Source of the DNA: Kribbella jiaozuonensis
GTDB taxonomy: Bacteria > Actinomycetota > Actinomycetes > Propionibacteriales > Kribbellaceae
Reading direction: 5' to 3'
Assembly: GCF_005233875.1 (NCBI RefSeq)
Contig: NZ_SZPZ01000003.1
Span: 1,234,489-1,298,488 of the forward strand
Length of the DNA stretch: 64,000 nt
The notes under the pieces were generated by a model that was not told the origin of the DNA, ran no database searches, and worked only from the letters and a program-made list of their open reading frames with translations. Every line of letters begins with the position of its first letter. The stretch's first letter is position 1. This document shows, in pieces, positions 9,673-17,131 of the stretch. The translations under genes and the position numbers were made by a program.

Positions 9673-10691
9673 GTCCGACCCCGCTGCCGGCCGAGAGCCT
9701 GGGATTCGAGTTCGCCGACGCGGCGCTCGAGTCCCGGGTTCGTGCTGGGCTGGAACGGGTCGAGCAGGCCTTGCTCGACGCGACCCAGTCCGAGGCGCCG
9801 TTCGTCACCGCGGCCGCCCAGCACGTGATGCTTGCCGGTGGCAAGCGGTTCCGGCCGCTGCTGGTGCTGCTCGGCGCCGAGTTCGGCGCTGATGTCGCGT
9901 CCGACGAGGTGGTGAAGGCGGCGGTCGTCGTCGAGCTCACGCACGTCGCGACGCTGCACCACGACGACGTGATGGACGAGGCGGCGCTGCGGCGCGGCTC
10001 GTCCACCGCGAACGCGCGCTGGGACAACTCGGTCGCGATCCTGTCCGGCGACTGGCTGTTCGCCCGCGCGTCGGACCTGGTCGCGGACCTCGGGCCGGAA
10101 GCGGTCCGGATCCAGGCCCGCACCTTCGGCCGGCTGGTCGAGGGGCAGATCCGCGAGACGATGGGTGTCGGCGAAGGCCAGGACCCGTTGAAGCACTACC
10201 TGTCGGTGGTCGCCGACAAGACCGGTTCGCTGATCGCGACGTCCGCCCTCTTCGGCGCCCGGTACGCCGGTGCGTCGGAGGAAGTGCAGGAGTCGCTGCG
10301 GGCGTTCGGCGAGGAGATCGGCGTCGCCTTCCAGCTCGCCGACGACCTGCTCGACATCGCCTCCGAGTTCGACCAGTCCGGCAAGACGCCTGGCACGGAT
10401 CTCCGTGAAGGCGTGCCGACGCTCCCGGTCCTGATCTTCCGCGCCCAGGCAGATCCCACGGATCCGAGGGACGCCCGGCTGCTGGATCTGCTGGACTCCG
10501 ACCTCTCCGACGACGAGCGGTTGTCCGAGACGCTGGACCTGCTCCGCTCCCACCCGTCCTTCCAGCAGGCCGAGGACGACGTACGCCGCCGTGCCGCCGA
10601 CGCCCGCAAGCTCCTCAGCACGCTCCCCGAAGGCCCCGGCCGGGAAGCCCTCGACACCCTCTGCGACCTGGTAGCCACCCGCTCCGTCTGA
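9669..10691 (+). CDS. Long-chain trans-polyprenyl diphosphate synthase
   Basis: Head-to-tail prenyltransferase that condenses isopentenyl diphosphate onto an allylic primer; the product length cannot be read from sequence. 340 residues. First aspartate-rich motif Asp99-Asp100-x2-Asp103 (LHHDDVMDE), second motif Asp225-Asp226-x2-Asp229 (QLADDLLD), and the GGKRFRP substrate-binding stretch at 57-63. The TTG start overlaps the nuoN TGA, with GGTGAG eight bases upstream, so it is translated as the last gene of the nuo operon. Co-expression with complex I suggests it makes the menaquinone side chain, comparable to IspB/HepT/GrcC proteins; that role is inference. Confidence 0.9.
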   Translation: MSPTPLPAESLGFEFADAALESRVRAGLERVEQALLDATQSEAPFVTAAAQHVMLAGGKRFRPLLVLLGAEFGADVASDEVVKAAVVVELTHVATLHHDDVMDEAALRRGSSTANARWDNSVAILSGDWLFARASDLVADLGPEAVRIQARTFGRLVEGQIRETMGVGEGQDPLKHYLSVVADKTGSLIATSALFGARYAGASEEVQESLRAFGEEIGVAFQLADDLLDIASEFDQSGKTPGTDLREGVPTLPVLIFRAQADPTDPRDARLLDLLDSDLSDDERLSETLDLLRSHPSFQQAEDDVRRRAADARKLLSTLPEGPGREALDTLCDLVATRSV

Positions 10692-10697
10692 CGCGAG

Positions 10698-12059
10698 TCA
10701 CCTTCGGGTGAGGTGGAAACGCCGGTAGGCGGTGATCGGGCGGTGCTTCTCGACGTACCCGCCGTCCGGGGTGCGGGTGATCTGGCCGGTCTCGATGCCG
10801 TGTTTGACGACCTCCGCGTCCTGCTGCTGCAGGCCCAGGCAGATGCGACGGGTGATGGTGAAGGCGATCGGCGGGCCGAGGATCAGCAACGCCTGGAACA
10901 GGTGGATCAGCGCGTTCACCGACAGGTGGAACTGGACGGCCATCGTGTCGGCGCCGGCCGCGGCCCAGAGGACGCCGTAGAAAACGACTCCGGCCACACC
11001 GATGCCGGTGCGGATCGGGTTGCTGCGGGGGCGTTCGAGCAGGTTGTGCTCCCGTCGGTCGCGGGTCACTCGCTCCTCGATGAACGGGTAGATCCCGACG
11101 AGCGCGAGGAACAGCGTGCAGATCGCAACCGGGAGCAGGATGGCGAAGCTGATGGTCCTGCCCCACCACACGACCTCCCATCCCGGTGCCAGCCGCAGCG
11201 CTCCGTCGAGGAAGGCCAGGTACCACGCGGGACCGACTCCGGCCGACGTGTTCGCTGGATCGGCCGGACCGAACAGCCACACCGGGTTGATAGTCGCCAG
11301 CGCGGCCATCAGGCTCACCACTCCGGTGACGAAGCAGAACAGGCCCGCGCCCTTGACCACGGCGACAGCCGCCGGACTTCCCACCACGTTGTCCTCGGTT
11401 CGCCCGGGGCCGGCGAACTGCGCCGGCTTGTTCCTCAACGCGAGAAGCCCGCTGACGATGAAGAGCGCAAAGAGCAGTGCGGGTAGGACGATGACGTGCA
11501 GCGGGTAGAACCGCGTGATCACGTCGCCGGGGAAGTCTCCTCCGAACAGCAGCGCGGACAGTTGAGTACCCACGAACGGGGTCGCCTGCAGCACGCCGTC
11601 GAGTACGGCGAGGCTCGTGCCGGAGGCCATGTCGTCCGGGAGCGACGTACCGGTGAGGCAGGCGCCCAGCGTGATGATCAGCAGCCCGAAGACGACCACC
11701 CAGTTCAGTCGCCGCGGCCGGCGGAACCCGGCGGTGAAGAACAGCCGCAACAGGTGTAGCAGGATCGCCGCCACCATGATCAGCGCGCCCCAGTGGTGCA
11801 TCTGCCGGATCAGCAGGCCACCGCGCATCTCGAAGCTGATCGACATCGTCGAATCGAGGGCCTGCGACATCTGTACGCCGTGCAGCGGTGTGTACGGGCC
11901 GTCGTACACAACGTGTTGGACCGACGGTTCGTACGGCACCATCAGCACGAGGCCGGTGAGCGTCACCACAACGAAGCTGTAGAAGGCGATCTGGCCGAAC
12001 AGCAGCGACCAGTGGTCAGGAAAGACTCGCGCTCGCAGATTGCTCCAGGGACCATGCAT
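10698..12059 (-). CDS. Orphan QcrB-like cytochrome b with altered heme and quinol-site residues
   Basis: Homologue of the actinobacterial cytochrome bc complex b subunit, about 453 residues. The start at 12059 is chosen because GAGGAGG sits eight bases upstream; a longer frame exists but lacks such a site. The helix B pair is intact (His88, His102, RQMHHWGALI). In helix D, His188 (RFYPLH) is present, but the partner 15 residues on is Ser203. The Qo motif PEWY/PDWY reads Pro277-Ala-Trp-Tyr280, losing the acidic residue. The EDNVVG and GGDFPG stretches mark it as clearly QcrB-derived. No qcrA or qcrC lies nearby; neighbours are the convergent polyprenyl synthase and a phospholipase D. It may be a divergent b-type cytochrome with one heme centre altered, or a non-electron-transfer paralogue. 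Confidence 0.85.
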   Translation of the reverse strand: MHGPWSNLRARVFPDHWSLLFGQIAFYSFVVVTLTGLVLMVPYEPSVQHVVYDGPYTPLHGVQMSQALDSTMSISFEMRGGLLIRQMHHWGALIMVAAILLHLLRLFFTAGFRRPRRLNWVVVFGLLIITLGACLTGTSLPDDMASGTSLAVLDGVLQATPFVGTQLSALLFGGDFPGDVITRFYPLHVIVLPALLFALFIVSGLLALRNKPAQFAGPGRTEDNVVGSPAAVAVVKGAGLFCFVTGVVSLMAALATINPVWLFGPADPANTSAGVGPAWYLAFLDGALRLAPGWEVVWWGRTISFAILLPVAICTLFLALVGIYPFIEERVTRDRREHNLLERPRSNPIRTGIGVAGVVFYGVLWAAAGADTMAVQFHLSVNALIHLFQALLILGPPIAFTITRRICLGLQQQDAEVVKHGIETGQITRTPDGGYVEKHRPITAYRRFHLTRR

Positions 12060-12133
12060 GATTCGGCCCTCCTCATACATACGACCCCGCAGCACCCGAG
12101 ACTGTGACGCCTCGTGTCACACCTCACAGGCTC

Positions 12134-13648
12134 CTAGAAGGAGTTCTGCCGGCGTGCGGCCCGTGGGCGGGCGTCGGGGTCGTAGAGGTGGCGGGCCAGC
12201 CAGGGGGCCCAGAGCGACTGGGTGCGGGTCAGGGGCTGTGGGTGATGGGCGCGGATGCGGCCCTGAGGGCGCGGGCCCTGCCGGTTTCCGGCGTACCACT
12301 GGTCAAGGCTGGCGGCGACGGACTTCCACTGCGCGAAGCCGGTGTGGGGATCGAGGTCGGGGGACTCGGTGCAGAGGTGCTCGGACCACAGTTCGTGGCG
12401 GAGGGAGCGGGCGAGTTCGGGGGAGTCGATTGCGCAGGTCAGTTCGCTGTCGTTGGTCCAGGAGCGGCGGTTGAAGTTGTCGGAGCCGCAGGTCATCCAC
12501 CTGTCGTCGACGATGCAGACCTTGGCGTGGACATAGATCGGTACGCCGTTCTCGTTCTCGAGGTCGTAGATGGCGACCCGGTCGGAGTCGAGCCGGCGGA
12601 GTGCGTCCAGTTGGGCGTGCCGCGCGGGTGGTCCGCTGACCCGGCCGTCCTGGTCCGGGTACCGCGGTACGACGGCGATGATGCGCAGGTCCGGCGACCG
12701 CTGTAGGGCCGCGTGCAGTCCTTCGGTCACCGCGTCCGACCAGAGGTACTGGTCCTCGACGTAGATCAGCCTCTGCGCGCGCCCGAACGCCTTCAAATAG
12801 GCGCGCGCGATGCTGCGCTCGCCATCCGGCGCGAACGGGAATCCGGGATGCTTGTGTGCGTACGTCCGCAGTACCTGGACGGCATGCGGTCCGGCCGGCG
12901 GCGGGTCCGGGAACGCCTCCGGCAGGTTGCCCGGACGCCGCGGCATCCGGGCCAGCCGCTGCACCAGCATCCGGTACGGCGTACGCCGGTCCAGCGGGTG
13001 TGGATCGTCCCACCGTTCCACGAAGCACCTGAGCAGATCGCCAACCACCGGTCCGCGGACCTCGAGCGTCAGGTCGTGCCATGGCGCGCGGTCGCCGTAC
13101 CGCGGATCCATCGGCGCGGTCTGCGGATCGCCCTGGTGGCGTTTGTCGTCGCGGCGGCCGTGGCACAGGTCGATGCCGCCGACGAACGCGACATCGGCGG
13201 CCGGATCGTCGTGGTGCCTGATGACGAAGAGCTTCTGGTGGTGCGAGGCGAGCCGGCGTACGCGTTGGTCGAGCAGGACCTCACCGCCGGCCTCGTTCAA
13301 CTCGGTGCCGAGGTGCTGGTTTTGCTGGGCGTTGAAGCTGAGGCGATCGGAATGCGAGCGCCACAACAGCGCGCGGACCTCCACTCCGGACCGGGCCAGG
13401 TCGCAGAGCACCTCGCCGATGGACGGGCCGCCGTCGTACAGGACCTCGTCCGGATCGCCGCGCCAGTCGGTGAAGTAGACGCGATCACCCGGCCGCAGGG
13501 CGCACAGTTCGTCGTACAGATGCTGGAAGTACGTCGCGCCGTGCACCAGCGGCCGGACGAGATTCCCCTCGGTCCAGGCTCCGTCGGCATCGATGTCGGT
13601 GGCCGGATTGCCCCGCTCACCCGGCGTCAGGAACCACTCGTGCGTCAT
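12134..13648 (-). CDS. Phospholipase D family protein with two HKD motifs
   Basis: Member of the PLD superfamily, which acts on phosphodiesters through a covalent phosphohistidine. 504 residues. HKD motif 1 is SHHQKL with His137 and Lys139; motif 2 is VHAKVCIVDD with His374, Lys376 and Asp381, followed by GSDNFNRRSW. The early YFTDWRGDPDEVLYD and NDSELTCAI near the end are typical of long bacterial PLD-like enzymes. No signal peptide or membrane segment is seen, so a cytoplasmic or peripheral location is likely. It ends 74 bases upstream of the QcrB-like gene on the same strand. The substrate could be phospholipid or cardiolipin-type head groups; it cannot be decided here. Confidence 0.88.
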   Translation of the reverse strand: MTHEWFLTPGERGNPATDIDADGAWTEGNLVRPLVHGATYFQHLYDELCALRPGDRVYFTDWRGDPDEVLYDGGPSIGEVLCDLARSGVEVRALLWRSHSDRLSFNAQQNQHLGTELNEAGGEVLLDQRVRRLASHHQKLFVIRHHDDPAADVAFVGGIDLCHGRRDDKRHQGDPQTAPMDPRYGDRAPWHDLTLEVRGPVVGDLLRCFVERWDDPHPLDRRTPYRMLVQRLARMPRRPGNLPEAFPDPPPAGPHAVQVLRTYAHKHPGFPFAPDGERSIARAYLKAFGRAQRLIYVEDQYLWSDAVTEGLHAALQRSPDLRIIAVVPRYPDQDGRVSGPPARHAQLDALRRLDSDRVAIYDLENENGVPIYVHAKVCIVDDRWMTCGSDNFNRRSWTNDSELTCAIDSPELARSLRHELWSEHLCTESPDLDPHTGFAQWKSVAASLDQWYAGNRQGPRPQGRIRAHHPQPLTRTQSLWAPWLARHLYDPDARPRAARRQNSF

Positions 13649-13672
13649 CTGCCCCAGGTGCCCCTACCCGGC

Positions 13673-14137
13673 TCAGTCCATGAGCCGACCCTGCCAGGTG
13701 GGGCTTTCGATGTAGTGGTTGTCGTACAGGTCGCTGGTCTTCGCGACCTCGGCCCAGTCGGTGTCGCCGCGGTACGCGCCTTCGAGCAGGCGGTAGTAGC
13801 CGAAGCGGGGCTTGGCCTGGGTGAGGACGAACAGGACCTCGGCGGGCTCGTCGCCCGCGGCCTCGAAGGCGTGCGGGGTGTTCGGTGGGACGAGCAGGAA
13901 GTCGCCCTGCTCGAGCGTGACGAGTTCCTCGCCGAGGAGCACGCGGAGCGATCCCTTCAGTACGAAGAACAGTTCCGCAGCCTCACGGTGCAGATGCGGG
14001 GGAGCGCCTTCCTTGCCGGCCTGGAAAACCGAACGGTGGCTGGTCAGATGCCCCTCGGTCTCGGTCACGTCGGCCAGCAGCGTGACACCGCTCGCAGCAA
14101 GTACTTCGGCCTCGTTGGCGCGGATCAGAACGGTCAT
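13673..14137 (-). CDS. Cupin-domain protein
   Basis: Single-cupin small protein, 154 residues. Cupin motif 1 is visible as PPHLHREAAELFFVLKG (two His and a Glu, likely metal ligands) and motif 2 as PPNTPHAF. The AAGKEGAPPH region and a C-terminal stretch FGYYRLLEGAYRG resemble quercetinase-like or unassigned cupins. ATG preceded by AAGGAGAT, a strong ribosome site. It lies downstream of an Rrf2 regulator on the same strand, with a palindrome between the two. Function (dioxygenase, isomerase or sensor) is not determined by the sequence. Confidence 0.82.
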   Translation of the reverse strand: MTVLIRANEAEVLAASGVTLLADVTETEGHLTSHRSVFQAGKEGAPPHLHREAAELFFVLKGSLRVLLGEELVTLEQGDFLLVPPNTPHAFEAAGDEPAEVLFVLTQAKPRFGYYRLLEGAYRGDTDWAEVAKTSDLYDNHYIESPTWQGRLMD

Positions 14138-14172
14138 GGCAGGATCTCCTTGGTATTCGAGATGTTTGATGT

Positions 14173-14189
14173 CCAGGATTAAGTCCTGG
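14173..14189. promoter_or_regulatory. Palindrome upstream of the cupin gene, candidate Rrf2 operator
   Basis: Perfect 6-bp inverted repeat CCAGGA/TCCTGG around TTAAG, 36 bases upstream of the cupin start and just beyond the Rrf2 gene stop. The string GGATTAAGTCCTG resembles GGATACTAAATGTCCTG upstream of the Rrf2 gene itself, suggesting one regulator binds both. A weak terminator for the Rrf2 gene is the alternative, but there is no T-run. Confidence 0.45.
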
Positions 14190-14191
14190 GT

Positions 14192-14674
14192 TCAGGACCT
14201 GAGGTTGGCGAAGCGATTTCGGGTGTTGTCCGGAGCGGCCGGGTTGAGGCGGACGACCTCGGCCGCGATGTCGGCGATCGACTTGCCGGCCAGCTCGCGG
14301 CGGTACGTCAGTTCGGCGCCGTGCATCGCCTGTGAGATCACGCAGATCTTCGTGTAGTCGGCCCGCGCGTCGGCGCCCGGACCCTCCTTGAGGATCTCCA
14401 TGCAGCGGAACGCGTCATCCGGCCCGTCGATCGCGACGACGATGTCGAGCAGGCTGATGTTGCGCGGATCGCGGGCCAACTGGAAGCCGCCCTTCGGCCC
14501 GGAGACCGAGGTGAGGATGCCGGCCCGGGTGAGTGCCTGGAGCTGTTTGTTCAGGTACGCCGTCGGCAAGTTGTAGAAGGCTGCGAGCCGCTTGGCGGTG
14601 ACCGCCTCGCCCGACGCCCAGCTGAGATTCACGCAGCTGTGCATCGCCCACTCGACGCCCTCGTTCATCTTCAT
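14192..14674 (-). CDS. Rrf2-family transcriptional regulator
   Basis: Winged-helix regulator of the Rrf2/IscR/NsrR family, 160 residues. N-terminal HTH with WASGEAVTAKRLAAFYNLP and the conserved wing GPKGGFQLAR (59-68), followed by a dimerisation helix. Cysteines at 14, 91 and 111; Cys91 (FRCMEI) and Cys111 (KICVIS) fall where Fe-S cluster ligands occur in the family, but the classic three-Cys spacing of IscR is not present. It could sense redox or nitric oxide through a cluster, or lack one. It is upstream of the cupin gene on the same strand and likely controls it and itself. Confidence 0.88.
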   Translation of the reverse strand: MKMNEGVEWAMHSCVNLSWASGEAVTAKRLAAFYNLPTAYLNKQLQALTRAGILTSVSGPKGGFQLARDPRNISLLDIVVAIDGPDDAFRCMEILKEGPGADARADYTKICVISQAMHGAELTYRRELAGKSIADIAAEVVRLNPAAPDNTRNRFANLRS

Positions 14675-14679
14675 AACCT

Positions 14680-14696
14680 GGATACTAAATGTCCTG
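14680..14696. promoter_or_regulatory. Candidate autoregulatory site of the Rrf2 gene
   Basis: Imperfect inverted repeat GGATACTAAATGTCCTG directly upstream of the Rrf2 start. It matches the palindrome in front of the cupin gene in its outer parts (GGAT..TAA..GTCCTG). Position next to the start codon fits repression of its own promoter. Confidence 0.4.
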
Positions 14697-14732
14697 AATA
14701 GCTGTCGTCAAGCGCGCCGCGACCGCTGGGCG

Positions 14733-15650
14733 TCAGATTGCGGAAGCGGTGACCGCGGCGCGTTCGAGGGCGAGAGTGCGGCGGCGGCTGTGCATGCTGT
14801 CGAAGGTGAACAGGGCCAGTGCGACCCAGACCAGGCCGAAGCCGGCCCAGCGCATCGGCGTCATCTGCTCGTGGAAGATCAGCAGGCCGCAGATGAACTG
14901 CATGATCGGCGCGATGTAGTTCAGCAGCCCCAGAGTGGTCATCGAGATCCGGGTGGCCGCGGCCCCGAAGAGCAGCAGCGGTACGGCGGTGATCGGGCCG
15001 GTCAGCAACACCAGCACGAGGTACGCCGTCCCGTGGTGCGTGACCGTCGCGTGGCCCTGCAGTCCGAGTACGGCGATCGCTATCAGCGCGAGCGGAGCAA
15101 CGGTGCCGGACTCGACAGCCATGCCCTCGATCGCGCCGGCGCCGGCCTGCTTCTTCGCCAGGCCGTAGCACCCGAACGAGAACGTCAGGATGATCGCGAC
15201 CCACGGCGGCTTGCCGTTCTCGATCGCCAGGCCGAGGACGGCCACGAAGGCGATCCCCAGCGCGGTCCACTGCATCGGCCGGAGCTGTTCCTTCAGTACG
15301 AAGACGCCGAGCAGGACGGTGAACAGCGGCGTGATGAAGTACCCGAGCGAGGTCTCCACGACGTGGCCGTGGCCGACGGCCCAGATGTACGTGCCCCAGT
15401 TCACCGAGATCAGGAACGCCGCCGCGATCAACGGCCAGCGCCGGCGTGGCTCCGCGAGTAGCGCCTTCACCCCGGCGAACTTCCGCAGTACGGCGACCAG
15501 GATCACGATCGTGACCAGCGACCAGAGGATGCGGTGGGCGAGCAGTTCGATCGCGCCGGAGTGGTCGAGAAGTTTCCAGTACAGCGGGAAGAGACCCCAG
15601 ATCAGGTAGGCGGTGAACCCGTAGGTGAATCCTCTTCGCTGTTCCGGCAC
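14733..15650 (-). CDS. rarD: RarD-like EamA-family permease
   Basis: Ten-helix drug/metabolite-type transporter of the RarD branch, in the cytoplasmic membrane; substrate unknown. About 305 residues from the GTG at 15650, which gives the family-like N-terminus PEQRRGFTYGFTAYLIWGLF. A TTG at 15686 would add 12 residues, and neither start has a clear ribosome site. Seen: the LLAHRILWSLV motif after helix 2, SVNWGTYIWAV, and the repeated second EamA half (SFGCYGLAKKQ, LNYIAPIMQFICGLLIF). Transcribed away from the following hypothetical gene. Confidence 0.88.
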   Translation of the reverse strand: MPEQRRGFTYGFTAYLIWGLFPLYWKLLDHSGAIELLAHRILWSLVTIVILVAVLRKFAGVKALLAEPRRRWPLIAAAFLISVNWGTYIWAVGHGHVVETSLGYFITPLFTVLLGVFVLKEQLRPMQWTALGIAFVAVLGLAIENGKPPWVAIILTFSFGCYGLAKKQAGAGAIEGMAVESGTVAPLALIAIAVLGLQGHATVTHHGTAYLVLVLLTGPITAVPLLLFGAAATRISMTTLGLLNYIAPIMQFICGLLIFHEQMTPMRWAGFGLVWVALALFTFDSMHSRRRTLALERAAVTASAI

Positions 15651-15760
15651 GGCGTCAGCGTAAGCCCGCGCGACAGTCGCATCCAACTACTTTGCTCATG
15701 ACGTGAGACGGAGGGCCGTTAGTCTGTCCGGCGACCTGCCCCAACCACAGGAGGTAACCG

Positions 15761-16315
15761 ATGTCGCCCCGACAGGAACTGCTCGACGCGTTGGTCGACG
15801 ACGCGACCCGAACGGCGCTCGGGGCGACCGAGCTGAGCCCGGAGGATCGCGTCCTGGCCCGGCTGCGGGTGCAGGACGCGATCGAGCGGACGGCTACGCG
15901 AGCGCATGGCGATGTCATCGCTCTGGCCCACGGCGACGGTCATGGGCCGGAGGCGGAGCGGTTCGTGGCACATCTGGACACCAGGTACCAGGAGCAGGGC
16001 GGGCCGGATCCGGCGCTGCGGGACACGGCGGCCGGGAGACTGGCGGCTGAGCTGGTGGCGTCCGACGACAGGACGAACGGGTTCCACCCGTTGCTGAAGG
16101 GGCGGGCGGAGGACTACATCGCGCATTCGGTCACCGTCGCAGCGCAGGAGGCGGCGCAGAAGTTGCCCCATGGGCCGTCCCAGGCGCGTGCCGCCGCAGG
16201 GGCCGCCGCCGCGGCTGGTGCCGATGTGGTGGCTGCTCCGATCGACATCGCCACCAGCCGTCTGAACGATCTCCGAACCCACGACGCGAAGCGAGGCGGA
16301 CCGTCGATCGGGTGA
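15761..16315 (+). CDS. Hypothetical protein, helical and alanine-rich
   Basis: 184 residues, not recognised. ATG preceded by AGGAGGTAACCG, an excellent ribosome site, so the gene is probably real. The protein looks soluble and mostly helical, with repeated acidic/basic stretches (DRVLARLRVQDAIER) and an Ala-rich run near residues 144-158. No signal peptide, membrane helix or known motif was found. It stands alone, divergent from rarD and 63 bases before the isomerase-like gene on the same strand. Confidence 0.68.
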   Translation: MSPRQELLDALVDDATRTALGATELSPEDRVLARLRVQDAIERTATRAHGDVIALAHGDGHGPEAERFVAHLDTRYQEQGGPDPALRDTAAGRLAAELVASDDRTNGFHPLLKGRAEDYIAHSVTVAAQEAAQKLPHGPSQARAAAGAAAAAGADVVAAPIDIATSRLNDLRTHDAKRGGPSIG

Positions 16316-16378
16316 TGTGGGGCGTGAGTCCGTTGGTGTGATGGGGTTGGATGGAAGGGTGAACACCAGGAGGCACGC

Positions 16379-17131
16379 GTGGGTGTGAGGACCGGTCTGG
16401 TCTCGGTGACGTTTCGGCAGTTGCCGGTCGACCAGGTGGTGGAGGTGGCGGCGAAGTCCGGGCTTGCGGCGATCGAGTGGGGCGGTGACGTGCATGTCCC
16501 GCTCGGCAATCTCGTCAACGCCAAACGGGTGCGGAACCTGACCGAGGTGCACGGCCTGCAGGTCGCGGCGTACGGCTCGTATCTTCGGGCCGGCAACGTC
16601 GATCGGGAGGAGATGCGCTCCGCGGTCGCCACCGCCGAGGCGCTCGGCGCACCCCGGATCCGGGTCTGGGCCGGCAACGTCGGTACGGCGGAAGCCGGCG
16701 TCGGCGACCGGATGGCGGTGACTCGCGGGCTGGGCGAGCTGGCCGATATGGCTGCCGGTGCTGGGATCGAGATCGCGATGGAGTTCCACCGCAACACGCT
16801 CACCGACGAGGTCGACTCGACGATCACGCTGCTGCTCGACGTCGGCGCGCCGAACCTCAAGACGTACTGGCAGCCGCCGGTCGACCTGGACGACGCGCAG
16901 TGCCTTCAGCAGCTCGAGGCGTTGATGCCGTGGCTGAGCACGGTGCACGTGTTCTCATGGTGGCCGTCCAACAATCGGCTGCCGCTCGCGGCCCGCGAGT
17001 CCTTGTGGCGCCCGGTCCTCGACCGCCTTGCCGTCGAGCCTCGCGAGATCAACGCGCTGTTGGAGTTCGTCGCTGACGACTCACCGGAGCAGTTCACCAA
17101 GGACGCCGCCGACCTGCACAGTTGGGTCTAA
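16379..17131 (+). CDS. Sugar phosphate isomerase/epimerase (xylose isomerase-like TIM barrel)
   Basis: TIM-barrel protein of the AP-endonuclease family 2 / sugar isomerase group, 250 residues. Features: start-of-barrel GLVSVTFRQLPVDQVVEVAA, AIEWGGDVHVP, IEIAMEFHRNTLTDE (metal-ligand Glu), LKTYWQPP, and WLSTVHVFSW near the end. The family isomerises or dehydrates sugars or inositol derivatives with a divalent metal; the substrate is unknown. GTG start with AGGAGG five bases upstream. Its stop overlaps that of the convergent toxin-like gene by three bases. Confidence 0.85.
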   Translation: MGVRTGLVSVTFRQLPVDQVVEVAAKSGLAAIEWGGDVHVPLGNLVNAKRVRNLTEVHGLQVAAYGSYLRAGNVDREEMRSAVATAEALGAPRIRVWAGNVGTAEAGVGDRMAVTRGLGELADMAAGAGIEIAMEFHRNTLTDEVDSTITLLLDVGAPNLKTYWQPPVDLDDAQCLQQLEALMPWLSTVHVFSWWPSNNRLPLAARESLWRPVLDRLAVEPREINALLEFVADDSPEQFTKDAADLHSWV

